From Nannobrachium achirus (taxonomy: Eukaryota; Chordata; Actinopteri; Myctophiformes; Myctophidae), in assembly GCA_963921795.1 (NCBI GenBank), contig OY997661.1, positions 36,691,970-36,755,969 on the forward strand: a stretch of 64,000 bases of DNA. The letters run 5' to 3'. The number at the start of each line of letters is the position of its first letter. Position 1 is the stretch's first letter. The position numbers and the translations under genes were made by a program. Shown piece after piece: positions 45,528 through 56,200 of the stretch. A model generated the notes under the pieces. It was not told where the DNA came from and did no database searches. It was given only the letters and a program-made list of their open reading frames with translations.

Positions 45528-46131
45528 GGTCCCATCCTAATTTACAGTACACTTTAAGACCGAATAAGATATAATAAAGCCATAATAAGAAAGAACGTGT
45601 TGGTAATTAGAACTAATATGTTTTATTAGACAGAAACAAAGACAGAATAGCAGAAAGAGCAAATACATTCTCTGGCACCGGCACCTGACGACCGGCAGTT
45701 CGACCATCAGTCGTGCTGCATCGCCTGGCGATAGGACCGGCGGCCGCCGCACGGAACTGTAGGTAGGACTGGCATCGCTGGTAACTGCCACGGCAGCCAT
45801 CACCGCACGGACCGGCAGTTTACCGCGACGGGACCTGGCGGTCCGTGCGGCGGCCGCTGGTCCTACTGCCGGGACTGCCTGTCGAACTGCCAGGCCTATC
45901 GCCGGCGATGCAGTGCGACTGCCGTTCGAACTGCCGGTCGTGCGGCTGTACCTGCCACGGTAGTTCCGCGGCAGGTGCCGGTGCCAGAGAATGTATCCGC
46001 TCTTTCTGCTATTCTGTCTTTGTTTCTGTCTAATAAAACATATTAGTTCTGATTACCAACACATTATTTCTTATTATGGCTTCATTATGTCTTATTCGGT
46101 CTTAAAGTGTACTGTAAATTAGGATGGGACC
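45528..46131. mobile_element. hAT-like foldback element, 604 bp
   Basis: Eight-base duplication GGAAAAGC at 45520-45527 and 46132-46139, derived from the finger codons. Arms of about 135 bases: GGTCCCATCCTAATTTACAG against CTGTAAATTAGGATGGGACC. The core (about 45670-45990) is G/C-rich with repeated CTGCCGG / CCGGCAG and related words in both orientations. Confidence 0.85.
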
Positions 46132-46157
46132 GGAAAAGCTACCGATCAAACTATTAA

Positions 46158-47524
46158 CCCTTAAGTTCTGTTCAGATTCACTACACCTTCGTTCTGTTCG
46201 GGTCATTTTGACCCGGGGGGTATTTGGTTTAAAAAAAACAACACTAATGTAAATTTTAACTTAACAAATCATCATGATACATTGACTTTGACTCAATACC
46301 AAACAATTCATATAATATATATGGTAAATGTTTGCATTCTTGCTTTGCTATATCACATTAAACACTGAAAGAGCTAGGCGTTTTTAATGATTTAGCTGAA
46401 ATTCATGTAAAAAAACTACTTTATTTAATACTTGTCAATATTGCTCATGCTTATAGGACAAAAAGAAAATCAGACAATATTTTTGTGAACAACGTGCCCA
46501 TTAATTGAATACTTGTGGTTCAACAGGACATCATTCTCACATAGAGCTGAACACACATGTGAACACACATGAACGTCACATAATATGAATATACACTTGA
46601 ACGTATACACTAGGACAGGTTTTCAAACACTTTGGTCTCAGGGCACCCCTGTAAACAACATTTTCATCCACAGCACCCCTGAAATACAGTGTTACTTTAT
46701 ACTTTACAGCACCTTATGTTTATGTAAAATAATGTAAAATTTCCCCTAAGATACAGTACAGTCACAAGGAAAACTTCAGATAAGTGAGGGGTGAGGGGAG
46801 GGGTGAGGGGTAGGAGAGAGAGGAGGGGAGGGGTGAGGAGGAGAGGGGGTGAGGAGGGGAGGGGTGAAGAGGAGAGGGGGTGAAGGGTGTGGGGGGGTGA
46901 GGGCGATAGGAGGGGGGAGGGGGGGAAGGAGGTGACTGTGTGTCTGTGTTAGTATACATGCTTTCTTTTATTTCTGTGCATCTGGGGTGGTGGGGGGGGG
47001 GGGTGTGGGAGGGAGGTGGGGGGGGGGGGGGGTTGGGTTGGGGGGTTTGGAGGGGAGGGGGTAAGGGCGAGGTGAGGGGGGTTGGAGGGGTGGAAGGGGT
47101 TAGGGGGTGATTGTGTATCTGTGTTTGTACATGATTCCTTGCATTTCTGTGCATCAGGGGTTAAGTGTGGGGAGGGGGGGGGGGTGCGGAAAGGGGGGGG
47201 GGGGTTCGGAATGGGGCTTCGGAAGGGGGGTGTTAGAAGTGGGGGTGACAAGTGGGGGTGACTGTGTGTCTCTGTTTTGGCATAATACTGTGTATTTCTG
47301 TGCATCTGTGCTTCCGGGTCAAAATGACCCGAACAGCACTTAAGGTTCAAAAAATATGAGGGGGGTGTAGCATGGGTGTAGTGCAAAAATATTTTTTTTA
47401 CATGTTCATCTCAGAAGAATCTTTAAGGCCAGTGAGTTTCAGGTGGAAACAATTTAAACTTCTACCTTTTTTTTCCAAATGAAAATGTAAAACGGGTCAA
47501 AATGACCCGAACAGCACTTAAGGG
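46158..47524. mobile_element. piggyBac-type MITE, CCCTTAAG family, 1.37 kb
   Basis: TTAA at 46154-46157 and 47525-47528. Ends CCCTTAAGTTCTGTTC and GAACAGCACTTAAGGG inverted, with subterminal GGGTCATTTTGACCC palindromes. A second terminal-like sequence (GGGTCAAAATGACCCGAACA) lies inside at 47317-47349. Contains a G-rich purine tract. A different family from the 32253 element. Confidence 0.85.
46785..47310 (+). repeat. G-rich purine tract with about 170-bp tandem units
   Basis: Long runs such as GAGGGGAGGGGTGAGGGG and G tracts up to 12, with TTTCTGTGCATC and GACTGTGTGTCTGTGTT motifs repeated three times. Strong G-quadruplex potential on the plus strand. Confidence 0.8.
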
Positions 47525-47528
47525 TTAA

Positions 47529-47822
<294 letters not shown>

Positions 47823-47829
47823 TAAAATA

Positions 47830-50450
47830 CGGTATATTTATTAACCGGCTTGGTTGAATGCTTGATTCTGATTGCAAGCGCTGAAATCAGCGGTGAATTA
47901 TAGGCGTATATTGACCGCTCCGCCATGGCCGCGGGAACTATTTTACAGTAGGGGGTGCTGTCACGCGCCCCTCATGCACGAAATTTGGCGTTTTTTATCG
48001 ATTTTTATCATGTTTTATTCGGGTTTCCGCAGTCTTTTTTAGCTAAATGTAACACAATCGGGAACGGCTTTCCTTACATCTCCACACGCACCATCCAGCA
48101 AGATATAGCCTGGATTTTTTTGGTACCAACAGACAGTCAGACAACAAGTGCCAGTTTCATAAAATCATTCAGTTCCCAGAGCTTTTCAGTTAATCTACTT
48201 ACTTTACACCACTGTCTGCAACAGCAAGCATGATGGTTCCCAAACTTTTTAGCCCGTGAACCAAGAGACATTACTACCCTGTACCAAACAAGTAGTGAAA
48301 ATAGCAGATCTACAAGCTCACAACGAGTTGCTTCGCACTGCGTTCAGTGCGTTGTGACCCATACAACGTGTCCGCCGCATCGGTCCAGACCCCAGTGTTA
48401 GGAAACAGCTGGTTCTGGTACACCACAGCCATTAGCCACTAGCTAGCCCAAACATTAGCCTAGCCAGGCAGCACAGCAGCATAACATAGCATTCATCATT
48501 ACAAGTCTATAGCCACGACTCACCAGTGAGGACGCCAGGGCTAGCAGAGGGCGATGTTTAATGCCTTCATAGCCTAGGTTGTGTTGTCTTGGTGTTCTGT
48601 ATATTCCTTTATGCGTGCCCGTATTGTTATAATTCACCGAGTCCATGACGCATATGTTACGCACGGAGAGACAGACGCTCAGACAAGTTAAAAGGGAAGT
48701 CCTTTGAAAGCCATTTCCTCTCTAGACAGTGCCCAGAAGCACATTTCAAAACAAGAGCCTTTCTTTTTTTTTGTCTATACAATCGATCATTCAACACATG
48801 TTTATTTTGAAATTGTACTGGAAATAGAAGTAGCCAATAGCTCCTACTTCACGCCACTGATGTCAGAGCCTCTACTTGCCGATCGGCAATATTTTTCCCC
48901 CAACCCCCCTTTAGGGGGTGCGGTGGGACGTGGGGGAGGGGGTGCGGCCGCACCTCCAGCACCCCTACTTCCCTCGGGTATGCGCTCCGCTCTATAATTC
49001 ACCGTTGCCTAATCAACGGCTCAGAACACCTGCTGCAGTCAGGCTGCGCTGTGTAAATGTACTACCGTATCCAATATGTCAGCCATGTAAACAAATACAC
49101 AGCGTCATTTACAACTAAACATTGCTCTCAAGAATGTTTTTCAACACATTTGAGGTGAGAAATAGATGACGCAGTATCAGAAAATGGATTCTATTTGATC
49201 AGCACTTCCTTGTTTTCCAAGGCGACCATGTTGCACTGGGGGGATGCCCAGAGCAACACTTGTGGAATACTTTCAGCCGTCTGTAAATACTTTTTTTTTT
49301 TACTTTTTTTTTTTTTAGTTTTGAGTCAAATTATTAATTTTATTTATTAGCTGGGTAATAAGTCATTATTACCCATTATATGGACAAGAAAGGCTGAGGC
49401 ACAGCCAAGGGGAATTATCAGCCTGAAGTATATACAGTATATACATAATATACATCATAAACCTTGTTATAAGTGGTTGTGTAATTACACATTTATAGAA
49501 ACTGTCATAATGCTAATAATAGTATTATAATGCATTATAAATGTGGTTAAAATGCATTAAAGAACTCATAAGGAGGGTAAGGATGGATGGATGGATAGTA
49601 TGGTCCAATATTAAGACCGCAACAATGATATGAACTTTGGTGTTTTCACATGGCTTATCTTGTTATTTTTCACCTTTATGCTTATCTGCTTTCCGTGGGA
49701 CATAGATCTGTCATATTTTATATCTGGACAATTCCAAATTCATTGTGATTCCAAATATCTGGTCAGTTGTATGTATATTGTGTCCCTAAGACGTTTAGCA
49801 TTTCATATTGGTTAGGAAGGGGAGTTTGTCACACACCTCTGCCTTAGCTTAGCTCCACCTACTACGTGGGACTACAAGGAGGACCCCTGTTACGTTTAAA
49901 TGAGCTGGGGAATCCCTATCTCTCTCTCTGTGATTGGACACAGCAGCAAGCAGGATCCAAGTCTCCTGCACGCTCTACAAGAGGTCAGGGTAGGCACTCT
50001 CTGGACACACAAGGGGTTGACACCGGGTCCCGACAGCTCCCCCACTCCATCGACGACAACACAAGCCTGGGTTGATCTCCGTCCAAGGTCCCCTCCACAC
50101 CCTGCGGTCTCTCCTGCCAGCTCTTCAGCCAAAATGGCTGTCTCACAGGAGATGCTGACGCTGCATAATAATAATAATACATTTTATTTATAATGCACTT
50201 TCCATTCAGAGAATCTCAAAGTGCAGAATAAAAAACATAATCAATAATCAATTAACAGGGTTTGACAACAGAATAACAGCTGATCATTAACATGCGAAGG
50301 CCTTCCTAAATAACAACGTTTTTAGTCCCTTTCTTAGAATGATTTCAGACTCAGCTGACGTCCACTCAGAGTGGGCAGCCAGGGCGGGTCGATGGGCTGG
50401 AAACCAGGCTACCTGTTTTTCTCTCTCTCTCCCTCAGCCTGAGCTATTGA
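47830..50450. other. Intergenic stretch, no supported gene
   Basis: Contains half of a short-hairpin repeat (48298-48350), a CACCTCCAGCACCCC-type repeat (48890-48990), poly-T tracts near 49290-49316, a GGATGGATGGATAG tail near 49580 (RTE-like LINE end) and a LINE/SINE-like AATAATACATTTTATTTATAAT tail at about 50165. A 98-codon frame at 49900-50193 has no recognisable domain. Confidence 0.4.
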
Positions 50451-50454
50451 CCAG

Positions 50455-50930
50455 CTCCATATATGGAGATCTAGGTGACTATACAGTCGTCTCCATGTAT
50501 GGATATCCAGGGGTTGATGAGGTCAGTGTTGTGATCTTCATATATGGAGATCAGGTGATGATAGTCAGGGGGAAATCTCGCTTTTGCGAACGCCCATCAT
50601 TTCGACCGGAGGGTTAGCGACTCACTCCACGGAGGTTAGGGTGAGGGTTAGAGTCGGGTGTCGAAAAGATGAGATGTAGTAACAGCGACATGCTCCCGAT
50701 AGTCAGCAGTCTTGATCTGCAAATTAATTCTGTCTTGGCCATATATGGAGTGTCCAATGCCGTCCATATGGGCATTCCCATGCGCTTAATATTGATGACA
50801 TTGGGACAGGGATCTCCATATATGGGCGTGAAAGGGACAAGTACAGAATTAATTTTCAAGTGTGACTTGTGTTGTGTCAACCACACTGGTTAGACACAAT
50901 ATGTCCGTATATGGGCTAGAGGGCCTGCCT
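50455..50930. repeat. CCATATATGG-type repeat fragment
   Basis: GCTCCATATATGGAGATC, GCCATATATGGAG and GATCTCCATATATGGGCG occur at 50456, 50731 and 50812, with degraded versions between. It resembles the 14.4 kb and 31.0 kb fragments. Interrupted by the MITE at 50569-50697. Confidence 0.6.
50569..50697 (+). mobile_element. Mutator-like MITE with 9-bp duplication
   Basis: GATAGTCAG at 50560-50568 and 50698-50706. Ends GGGGAAATCTCGC and GCGACATGCTCCC imperfectly inverted. The reference copy for those at 1-237 and 6855-6970. Confidence 0.75.
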
Positions 50931-51830
50931 CTCCAAGAGGAGAGGCAGGCGCGTGTGAGTCGCAACCTCTCCGCCTTTGTCAAACCCCATGCCAAAAATC
51001 TGGGGGTGTTATTTGACTCCGCTTTCAAACTAGATAAGTCAATGCCATAGTTAAAACGATTTTTTTCCATCTCCGCTCCATTTCTAAAATCAAGTCATTT
51101 CTCACTCCTCATCACTTAGAAATAGTCATTCATGCACTTATATCCTCCCGGTTAGATTACTGCAACTCCCTCTATACCGGAATCAGCCAATCATCCCTTT
51201 CCCGTCTCCAACTGGTCCAAAATGCTGCGGCCAGAATCCTGACTGGCACCAGGAGGAGAGAGCACATTACACCCATATTGGCATCTCTCCACTGGCTACC
51301 TGTGCGGTACAGAATAAACTTCAAGATCCTACTGTTTGTGTACAAAGGCTTAAATGGACTGGCACCCCCATACATCTCTGAACTCCTGTCTTATCCCCCC
51401 ACCACCAGGACCCTCAGGTCAGCAGATAGGGGGACACTGGAGGTCCCGTTCTCTAACAAGGTACACAGGGGGGGCCGCGCCTTTGCAGTTGCTGGCCCCA
51501 CCTTGTGGAACAGCATTCCCGCCTCTGTTAGGTTTGCCCCTTCTGTTGAAGTTTTTAAAACCAGGCTTAAAACACTTTTATTTTCACAAGCCTTTGAATC
51601 CCCATGATGAACTGTGCACTTTTTCGATTAGAGGCCGCCTCTTCTCTTTTTTCCCTACTATTTTTAATGTTTTTAATGTAAAGTACTATGGTTACGTTGT
51701 CAATTCTATTTTTATTTTCATTTTTTTGATTGTTTGTAATGATGCATGTTTAACCTGTGAAGCACTTTGGTACAATGAGAATTGTTTTTAAATGTGCTAT
51801 ATAAATAAATTTGATTTGATTTGATTTTGA
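50930..51830 (+). mobile_element. L2-type LINE, 5' truncated
   Basis: Frame reads KNLGVLFDSAFKLDK, then after a one-base shift near 51045 HLRSISKIKSFLTP, SSRLDYCNSLYTGISQSS, QLVQNAAARILTGTRRREHI, ASLHWLPVRYRINFKILLFV and FKTRLKTLLFS, the C-terminal part of an L2/Maui reverse-transcriptase polyprotein. The 3' end has the (TGATT)n-like tail TTTGATTTGATTTGATT. Confidence 0.9.
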
Positions 51831-52034
51831 GTCGAGCGTGCGTGAGTCATGCAGGACAGTTACATTTTCAGCTCAGTCCCCAGCTCATAAATCACAATCA
51901 CAGTGACATCAAACCTGTCCAGTGACACTGTCCAGTCAGTGTCCACGACACCACAGCTCACATCACAAAATTTTTCACCTCCTCCTGCTCGGCTGCTCCC
52001 CCCACCCCACAAGAGTAATCACAGACTGAGAGAC

Positions 52035-52280
52035 AGCTGCATCGTGTAAATGGTAAATGGTGCATTTATATAGCGCCTTTATCCAAAGCGCTTTACAGAG
52101 ATTGTGCATTACATTCACCCATTCACGCACACATTCATACACCGGTGGCGGAGGAAACCATGCAAGGTACCAACCAGTTCACCGGGAGCAATGTGGGGTT
52201 CAGAGTCTTGCCCAAGGACCCTTCGGATTCGAACTGGGAACCCTTCGTGCTCTAATAACGGTTTCTCTACCCCTGAGCTA
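52035..52280 (-). mobile_element. tRNA-derived SINE
   Basis: On the minus strand: A box TAGCTCAGGGGTAGAG, B box AGTTCGAATCC, then a body with CTTGGGCAAGACTCTGAACC and an end in GCGCTATATAAATGCACC. Well-preserved promoter boxes, but the body and tail mark it as a SINE and not a tRNA gene. Confidence 0.75.
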
Positions 52281-52492
52281 TGCGTTCGGTTCTGCTCTGT
52301 TGTTGCAGATATACAGAACATTTTCGCATACTTTATGTCGCCCATCCCCGCACATAAACATGCTCCACATAAATGACCTAACGTTCCAACCTGCATCTTC
52401 CCATGGCTTTTGTTTGTGTTTCACCTCGCAAAAAAAAAAAAAAAAAAAACTCCATGGTGTTCAACTAAAGCAGCAGTGCTACACTGCGGGAC

Positions 52493-52860
52493 GCGAGTAT
52501 TCCTACCGTAGGAGACGGGGTTGCATAAATTAGAAGGCGCGGCTTGTGATTGGCTGGAGCGGAGGTCTGGAGCGCTCGGCCGTGGTCACTTGGACTGCGT
52601 GGGCGTTTATCGTGGGCTTGCCCAGGCCTTACGGCCTGGGCATAAATATAACGATTGCATTCACCACGGCTTCGTAACTCGCGCGGCCGGCCCTGGACCG
52701 CTCTTCGCGGGCACTCGCGCCTGCGGCGCTCGGGCGCGAAGAGCAGGACCAAGGTCCGCTGGCCTTCGCGCCGCTTGCAATGTCGTGGACAATAACTGTG
52801 ACATCTAACCATAAAACGAGCGCTCCGTCAAACACCGTCTCCTACGTTTGGAATAATAGC
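52493..52860. mobile_element. Mutator-like MITE, G/C-rich
   Basis: Nine-base duplication CTGCGGGAC at 52484-52492 and 52861-52869. Ends GCGAGTATTCCTACCGTAGG and CCTACGTTTGGAATAATAGC inverted. Very G/C-rich interior with ACTCGCGCGGCCGG and GCGAAGAGC/GCTCTTCGC. Confidence 0.75.
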
Positions 52861-53069
52861 CTGCGGGACTCATTCAACAGGCGAGAACAGACGATAATAT
52901 GGATTTGGGAGTGTAATTACAATGCATAACTCATTAAAAATAACAATACCGACCTCTATAGCTCAGCTTGGATGTCTGGAATTTCGATATTTCCACCAAA
53001 AGGCCCTTTTAGAAAATGTCACCACCCTGCCTCTCTTATATTCTCGGCACGTCCCTGCCTACTGCCTAG

Positions 53070-53234
53070 TTGCCTGTTTCTCTCGCAAAATCAAATCTGG
53101 CAACACTGGGTTTGGGCTACGCAACGGCTAAAGCCTGGTGAGGCGAGGTTACGCAACGGCAGGAACAACACGTCTCGTCTCGAGTTGTACTAGAAACTGT
53201 TGCAGTATCATTACAACCCAAAGGAGGCAGTTTG
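53070..53234 (+). promoter_or_regulatory. Putative promoter and 5' UTR of gene B
   Basis: Colinear with 18200-18385 of gene A, including TACGCAACGG repeats, CACGTCTCGTCTCGAGTTGT and GAGGCAGTTTGATGGA. No TATA box evident. Confidence 0.5.
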
Positions 53235-53274
53235 ATGGAATACATGTTAGTCACTGGGAACCGAGAGGACGAAC
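53235..53274 (+). CDS. Gene B first coding exon
   Basis: Encodes MEYMLVTGNREDE and ends in phase 1 at donor GTACGC. Same length, phase and position as the gene A leader. Confidence 0.55.
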
Positions 53275-56200
53275 GTACGCATAAACACTATCTTTGTGCT
53301 TTATTGTGTGTCTGGTTTCTGGTTAGCCGAAGCAACCAGCTAAACTTTAGCTAAGTTGCTAAGTGCTAGCTCGCTGCATGGATAGTTTCTTTGTTCGGGG
53401 TGAAAATCAAACGGCTAAATAATGTTGCATGTCGTTTCGTTTGTTATGTTCGTTTAAGTTTCAATGAACGGATAATGCTTTTTTTTTGTGCTGTTGCACA
53501 CCACGATTGGTTTAACAATAGAGGCCTTGTTTCATGCAATGCAATGCTTAGAACGTTGGAACAAACAAAAACAAGCATGTCATCCATCAGCGTTAATGTT
53601 ATCATCATCTGATGTATGAGAAATTAATTTTGTAAATCTAAACAATAGACACTTAGAGTTTAGACAGTGAAACACTAATGCCATTCATTATACCTGCTCA
53701 AAACGATTCACAATCAAATATAGCCCTTTTAAAGCTGCACTACTATGTACCTCCTCTCTTCTATCCTTGAATTCGGTTTCCTTCATGAGTCCTGATCCTA
53801 TGTTTCACCGTTGAGCTAATAGAACCTGCCTGCTTGCTCAGGGGATACATTGAATCTTGACTGGGTGCTATCTCTCTAACCCGTAGCCACGTATTTTTGA
53901 GTAATGAGACATTGACCATCAGGTCAAAAAAGATCTGTCAGATCCTGTGTCTAGGTGTCAGACATGACGGTTGATACAATCTAAATGCCTCAATAGAAGA
54001 GCATGGAGACAAAATACACCACCCAAATTGTTGTATCAAAACCTCCACCGGCCGTCCGTCACGTCACACGTCACACCTTTGCCCTGCTCATATCTCCGCA
54101 TCAGTATGACATCACACTGCTGACATCAGTATGAACCTTTGTGTACGTTGCTGTGGCAACAGTCTGTTGTTGCTGGTCTGTTAGTGTACGTTAGCAACCA
54201 CCTTAGCAACCATGGTTTTACCCTAGCAACCAACTGTTTACCCTAGCAACCAACTGTTTACCATAGCAACCATGTTTTTTTACCCTAGCAACCAACTGTT
54301 TACCATAGCAACCATTTTTTTACCCTAGCAACCAACTGTTTACCATAGCAACCATGTCTTTTTTACCTTAGCAACCAACTGTTTACCATAGCAACCATGT
54401 TTTTTACCCTAGCAACCAACTCTTATATTGGTAAAACAAACTTTTGGCCTATTTGTGGAGATAAGCTGGCGATAAGGTCTGAGTCGAAGAAATGCTTCTT
54501 TCCTGGCAAGAATTGCCCCTTTATACTGTAGGGCTCGTTTGTGTATTGTATGACATCATGCCACATCATCGGCTGAGGACTGTGTGATGTCATCATATCT
54601 CCATATATGGAGACATAAGTTGCTCATGCCCAAATATGGGCTGGTGAGGTCAGACTTAGTGTGATGCGTAGGTTATCTCCATATATGGAGATTCAACTTC
54701 AATGAGTAACCATGGCAAACTGTCAACTGCCCGTATGTCTTGATAATTGGTAAAACAAACTTTTGGCCTATTTGTGGACCGTTGGTCGCTTATCTCCCGA
54801 TTAGGGAGTCTTACTGGTATAAGCTCCACCGGCTGTCCGCTAGTCTGTCCGTCACGTCACACCTTTGCCCTACTCTTATCTTATCTCCGGCACCGTTGCC
54901 CCTATCCATGCCAAACTTTGCACACACACTCCTTGGCTGGCAAACCACTCATTTCTCACATGGCCCTCTTCTAGTGCCACCGTCAGGCTGATTTTTGCAA
55001 AACACATTTTTGGACACTGTTCCTTTACAGATTTTGGCCTAAAATCATGCAAAGCGGCACACAGTATCTCTAAAGTCATGTCATCAACATGGATCTGTCA
55101 CATTTCCCTATTCCCTCCTGATTGGCTACGAATGCCTTCTAAAGTTTGTGTCTGTGACTTGACGGTCGATTTTCTCCCGATTAGGGAGTCTTACTGGTAT
55201 TGTATTTATTATTACATATTCTACCATACAAAACATGCATAGGCCTAGTAGCCTGGCTCCAGCCAATAGACCCGCCCACTCTCTGAGTGAACTGCATCTC
55301 TTGGTCTGGATATGTCATATGACGAGTCTCTTGATTCGGTTCAAAGCCGTATCTTGGCGAACCGACCAATGAATTCAAAGCAAGACGGAAAAAAATCTAC
55401 AGAAACAGTGGAGGGAGGGGTGGCTGCGTGGCTCACCAGAGTTCTTAATTGCTCCCTTTGAACTTCAAAAGGACTCCGAACTGCAGGCATTGATTGAGCC
55501 ATACAAGTGTCGAGTAGCTCGTTAGTGATTCTCTCTAATCAGTGAAACATCAAAGACACTGACCTGTTGGGTGCATGTCATTGAGGGGAGGGGGAGGAGG
55601 GATTGTTTTGTGTGCAAAAGTCAAACACAACCCTCCCACCAGATCGCTTGTGATTGGGAATTTCAAATTTTAAATCCCCTCCCCTTTGAAATCTCAACAC
55701 AATGGCTCAGGCTCAGACTCTTAAGCTCCAGCGCAGAGTCTGAAATCAGGCTATAGGCCTAGTGCTGCTTTTAACCATACTAAACATGCATAGTGCTGCT
55801 TTTAATCACAGTAGTTGCCAAGTATTTCTCTGAAATATATAAGTCGTTCAATTTTCGGTTATTACCTGCTGATAATGTTTGACTGATCTCAATAAAAGTT
55901 ATCATGCAAATAATTGACATACATAAGCTCAAGCTTTCTACATCTAGTTGATCAACAAGTTCACGGTGTCACCACAATGCGTTTTGAGCTTGTAGATTGA
56001 CTATTTCTATTTCAAAGTATGGCATTAATGACACTTGTTTAGTTATTTGTCATGTCTGCCATATGTGCAATGTTTTCCTTTAAAGCCTAAAAGGCAAACA
56101 GAAATGCTTTTGTTTTCCTGTTCATGTTCTAATCAGTTTATGTGACAATGTCGGTGATTATGGACATCCATATGTGGGGTGGGAAGAAATAAAAGTGAAA

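Noticed and set aside
45537..46033. Frames with Cys-rich text in the foldback core (e.g. 45845-46033)
   Set aside because: They arise from repeated CTGCCGG words in a 604-bp element with a clear 8-bp duplication.
46762..47386. Proline-rich frames on the minus strand
   Set aside because: They translate the C-rich side of the G tract in a MITE; no domain and variable frame.
49900..50193. 98-codon plus-strand frame as a possible gene
   Set aside because: No recognised domain or conserved neighbour; it ends in an (AAT)n tract and shows no supporting splice signals.
52205..52280. Functional tRNA gene on the minus strand
   Set aside because: A and B boxes are good but the acceptor stem does not close and the unit continues into a SINE body and tail.
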